A program made the translations under genes and the position numbers. Of a stretch of DNA of 23,452 nucleotides, positions 20,894 through 23,452 are shown one piece after another (within the stretch, counting starts at the first letter, position 1; every line of letters starts with the position of its first letter). The DNA is from Haplosporangium gracile (taxonomy: Eukaryota; Mortierellomycota; Mortierellomycetes; Mortierellales; Mortierellaceae). The notes below the pieces were generated by a model, which had not been told where the DNA came from, searched no databases, and was given only the letters and a program-made list of their open reading frames with translations. The stretch is from NCBI GenBank assembly GCA_015499985.1, contig JAAAUF010000666.1:1-23452 (forward strand), given 5' to 3'.

Positions 20894-21140
20894 CGTTTGT
20901 GTGAGGTTGTAATGAACAAAAAAGAATGGGAGACAGACGACTTCGGACGTTAAGTAAAAACGACAAAGAAACGCGCCTGAATTTTTATTTTTGTTTTCTT
21001 CAGCTAACACAGGCAGACGCGACTTTTTAATTAAGGACTGTTAAATTAACAGGAGACTGCAGCGTTAAAATAACGTCACCGAAATAAAGCGATCGTAAAA
21101 TCCGTCCATCACTAATGCGCGGTTTCGCACACGCGTAAAA
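20894..21140 (-). promoter_or_regulatory. PRI2 promoter with MCB-like ACGCGN motifs
   Basis: Three ACGCG cores lie within about 240 bases upstream of the primase ATG: ACGCGC at 20971-20976, ACGCGA at 21017-21022 and the palindromic ACGCGT at 21131-21136. MBF-type regulators bind ACGCGT in fungal G1/S genes, and primase genes are classic targets. The interval also holds a perfect palindrome of 7+1+7 bases at 21038-21052 (CTGTTAA, A, TTAACAG) and a small stem CGTTA-AAA-TAACG at 21063-21075. Confidence 0.5.
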
Positions 21141-21144
21141 AACT

Positions 21145-21179
21145 AGGATCGGGCCGATTTGCTCATCCTGCCCGATCCT
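21145..21179. other. 10-bp inverted repeat bracketing the nuclease-remnant stop codon
   Basis: AGGATCGGGC at 21145-21154 and its exact complement at 21170-21179 flank a 15-base loop. The minus-strand stop codon of the TnpB/Fanzor-like frame (21163-21165) lies in the loop. It could be part of an RNA scaffold, a transposon end or a terminator hairpin. Confidence 0.6.
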
Positions 21180-22456
21180 GACTGGGAACTGAGGAAGCCC
21201 TCTTGCGACGTGACGAGGCACGGCTGGAAGAGCTGCTGCTGCTTGCCGCCATGGTGCTGCTTGCTGCCGTGTTACTCGAACTCGTGCTGGGACTCGCCAT
21301 CCACGAGTATGTTCCATCTACTGCAAGCGGTTGCAGGTGCTCGGGCTTCTCAAAGTTCTTGAGCCGGTGTATGACAATCTCGCACATATTCTGAGCGACC
21401 ATCACGTCGCGATGTTAGTGCCAGTTGCACCCGTAGCAGTAGAACCTCCGAAGGGTCACTTGCACAATAAACTTGGTACACCTTGAGCACTTCTTCGATG
21501 TATAGTATTCATTGACACTGACCACCACGTAGCCTAGGGGACGCACCTAACCATTGAGAGTTAGGAGTATGTCAGTTTTCGATTCTTGAATTGTATCAGC
21601 GATGTTATCCAAAACGTCGATGACAAAGGCTTACCGTTCTGATGAAGTACGAGAGGAATGTAGAATGAAGTGACGACAGTTTGGAGTTGCTGGAGAACTG
21701 GCCCAGACCAACTCCAATCAGGATGGGGGTCTTGTCCTTGTTGTCCTTGATTCGCTGATCAAGACCTCCTCCTACAACATTTAGCAGTCTCTCCGCAAGG
21801 GACTGATATATGCGTGCTTTGCTCGTTCCATATCCTAGCCATGCTTCTTGTAGCGATCGTCATCCCTGGCATAGAAATTCTTCAGACGTGTCTCGACCTG
21901 CTCCAGCTGCTCCACATCGTTGATGACGCTTGCTGACTGTCCTTTCAGGGATAGCAAACGGGTCTCAATATTAACAACGGACTCCTCTTCGCCTTCAGGA
22001 ATCACTGCCTTCTCGTTCTCGAGCCACCTACGATGTCTAAACACTGGCTGGTAGACCGCCTTCTGCTTGACTGCTAGATTGTAGAAGGGAGGCTTGGATG
22101 AGTCACTAGGCGGATCCGTTACTGGATCATGAACAGGAGTCGAGACCAGATCTGGCGCTAGGATGGATCAGTCATCAATTCAGCTATTGCCTCCTGACAA
22201 GATATGACGACACCCTCCATACACGAACCCCCGGTCACTTTCTCCTTGCCCTTGCCTTTGCCTTCCTCGTTCAGATCCTTGGGCAAATGCGCAAACCCCC
22301 CGACCACACAGGCCTGTCTTCCATCCAGAGTAACGATCTTCATGTCATCTACGTTCTTCCCTGGCCACAGCTTGTCGATGTCCTCCTTGGTTTAGATGAC
22401 GCTGCGGATCTCGGGGAGATAATAGTCGGACCCAATGTGATGAGGTAGATGGAGAT
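21163..22456 (-). pseudogene. Degenerate TnpB/Fanzor-like RuvC nuclease with zinc ribbon
   Basis: Minus-strand pieces line up in order as an RNA-guided-nuclease relative (OrfB/TnpB, eukaryotic Fanzor). A RuvC-I-like segment is KIVTLDGRQACVVGG, with the Asp codon at 22323-22325. A helical region (RHRRWLENEKAVIPEG, QVETRLKNFYARDDDRYKKH) follows, then TPILIGVGLGQFSS. RuvC-II is VVVSVNEYYTSKKCSRC (Glu codon 21508-21510), followed by zinc-ribbon pairs CSRC and CYGC, and RuvC-III is HRDVMVAQN (Asp codon 21406-21408). A good intron remains at 21547-21634. Lesions are TAA at 22392, a frame change near 22155, TAG at 21835, a frame change near 21808, and TAA at 21415 between the zinc ribbon and the last Asp. 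The tail is Ser/Ala-rich, then basic. It cannot make a full protein. The family call rests on motif order. Confidence 0.7.
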
Positions 22457-22472
22457 CTGTGGGTTGGGTAGT

Positions 22473-22672
22473 TTAGTGGTGCCTATTTTTGTTAGTAGTG
22501 GGAGCAATAAAAGCGAGAAGAAGGCGAAGATGGTTCCCGAGATGCCTTTCTTCTAATTTTCCCCTGGATCCATTTTGACGTGTTTCCTTTGAACAAACAC
22601 CTCCGAAAGCAGGGTCAGCGCTCCCTATATTCTCGACCTCCTTTGTGTCGCGACCCACACCGGGCGTGAAAA
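22473..22672 (-). pseudogene. Possible further fragment of the same mobile element
   Basis: A minus-strand frame of about 60 residues (for example VENIGSADPAFGGVCSK) lies just upstream of the nuclease remnant and ends in TGA about 20 bases before its first protein-like segment. It has balanced composition but no recognised motif. It may be a fossil of the linker between the two nuclease-like segments. Confidence 0.25.
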
Positions 22673-22854
22673 GACATAAGGGCGATCAAACAATCGGGAT
22701 GCGCAACAACGGCATCACATACAGGGGTCTACTTCGTTGTCAGTAATCTTTTCACCATATCTCTCCTCTTTTTCTTTCCCTGTTTGCTAGTTTAGATCTC
22801 ATATATGCGAACTCCTTGCTCCTACCCCATTTAGTTCTTCCTTTAAACACTGTC

Positions 22855-23212
22855 CTAACTCAATTTACTTGGTGAAATCCCCCCATATTCAACCACTTCA
22901 CGACACCAATACTTTTCTCGCCGTTTTTGGCGCTCGGTTGCGGTCCCGGCCTTTTCCTTGGCCGGGTCCCCATCAATGTAATGAGTCATGTCCAACGCCG
23001 TTCCGAACCGACTGACCTCCTTCTCCAGACTGCGGTGGGCGGTGTCTTGTGACATGTTGGAGTAAGAGTTCCTGATGACTTTATAGCACGACCCAAGAAC
23101 ATCCAGTTGCCATCGACCGCTGGTGATGATGCTCGTGAGTACTGATCGGTAAAGTTGGACTGGTGTGTAGCCTTTGCGTCGAATGAAAGGGTACCAGTTG
23201 AATAGCCTTATA
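22855..23212 (-). pseudogene. Truncated XPG/FEN-like (PIN-fold) nuclease N-terminal domain
   Basis: The minus-strand translation from about 23212 reads NWYPFIRRKGYTPVQLYRSV, then RWQLDVLGSCYKVI, MTHYIDGDPAKEKAGTATER and QKRREK. This order matches the N-terminal part of FEN1/XPG-like proteins: an MGI-x-x-(W/L)-x-x-(F/I) start, an LDVLGS strand with a metal-binding Asp, and later a (Y/F)IDG strand before a basic helix. The usual ATG-Gly start is not present; ATA stands where ATG is expected (23210-23212). After REK the sequence departs from the expected continuation and reaches a stop at 22855, so the domain is cut off. XPG-like genes of this sort are repeated in Mucoromycota genomes, by recollection. 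It lies upstream of, and on the same strand as, the RuvC remnant. Confidence 0.5.
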
Positions 23213-23289
23213 GTGAAGGGTAGTGCATGTAATGGAGGTAATGGACCTGTCGTAAAAGGACTTGGGGAAGAAGAAAGATGAATGCCGAC

Positions 23290-23425
23290 AGGTGCAAACA
23301 GATGTAAGGATAATAACATGTCAAGGTATAAAAGGTATAAGCAGATGTAAAAGGAAACACATGTCAAGATAGAAGGGGGTAAACAGATGTCCTAGAAACA
23401 GCAGGAAAAACAGACGTAGATGCCG
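23290..23425. repeat. Degenerate tandem repeat, period about 43 bases
   Basis: The core CAGATGT recurs at 23299, 23342 and 23384, followed in the first two copies by A/G-rich sequence and ACATGTCAAG. The third copy is decayed and a CAGACGT variant follows at 23410. Such arrays often lie near the ends of mobile elements. The window ends before its border is seen. Confidence 0.6.
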
Positions 23426-23452
23426 AAAAGGAGAGCACAAACAACTCAGCCC

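Overview
The window looks like nuclear DNA of a filamentous early-diverging fungus, most likely Mortierellomycotina (Mortierella or Linnemannia type). The evidence is short GT-AG introns inside compact genes, C/T-rich promoters, a spliced primase subunit, a complete allantoicase, a PPR protein with an organelle-type leader, and remnants of a TnpB/Fanzor-like element. The lineage is an inference; I recognised no rRNA or other marker gene.

Layout. The left edge (1-1063) is mostly non-coding, with a doubtful exon in the first 125 bases. Position 1064 starts a Sel1-repeat/MYND-finger gene (+, two exons), which converges on a large PPR gene (-, 2842-5451). The PPR gene shares a roughly 400-base divergent promoter with a four-exon gene for a small, highly charged nuclear protein ending in a CHZ-like motif (+, 5852-6995). 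A flavin-containing monooxygenase gene follows (+, 7856-9647), then a short spliced coding block of unknown identity (+, about 9874-10369) and a doubtful broken coding block (-, 10382-10849). A TATA-driven gene for a 90-residue Gln/Asn-rich protein lies at 11265-11537 (-). About 2.3 kb without a gene separates it from an allantoicase gene (+, 13826-15389). After another 1.1 kb gap comes a decayed low-complexity gene (+, about 16510-18487), tail to tail with an intact seven-exon gene for the DNA primase large subunit (-, 18615-20893).

The right end (21140-23452) is a graveyard of mobile DNA on the minus strand. A broken RuvC/zinc-ribbon nuclease of TnpB/Fanzor type keeps the three acidic RuvC positions and the four zinc-ribbon cysteines, but carries three stop codons and frame breaks. 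A truncated XPG/FEN-like (PIN-fold) N-terminal domain lies upstream of it in the same orientation, followed at the window edge by degenerate 43-base repeats. A strong 10-bp hairpin brackets the stop codon of the nuclease remnant, where compact nuclease systems of this class encode their guide RNA.

The intact genes do not form one pathway. They are housekeeping and metabolic genes: replication priming, purine-nitrogen salvage, organelle RNA handling, a possible histone-chaperone motif and xenobiotic oxidation. The primase promoter carries three ACGCGN motifs in about 240 bases, consistent with G1/S control.
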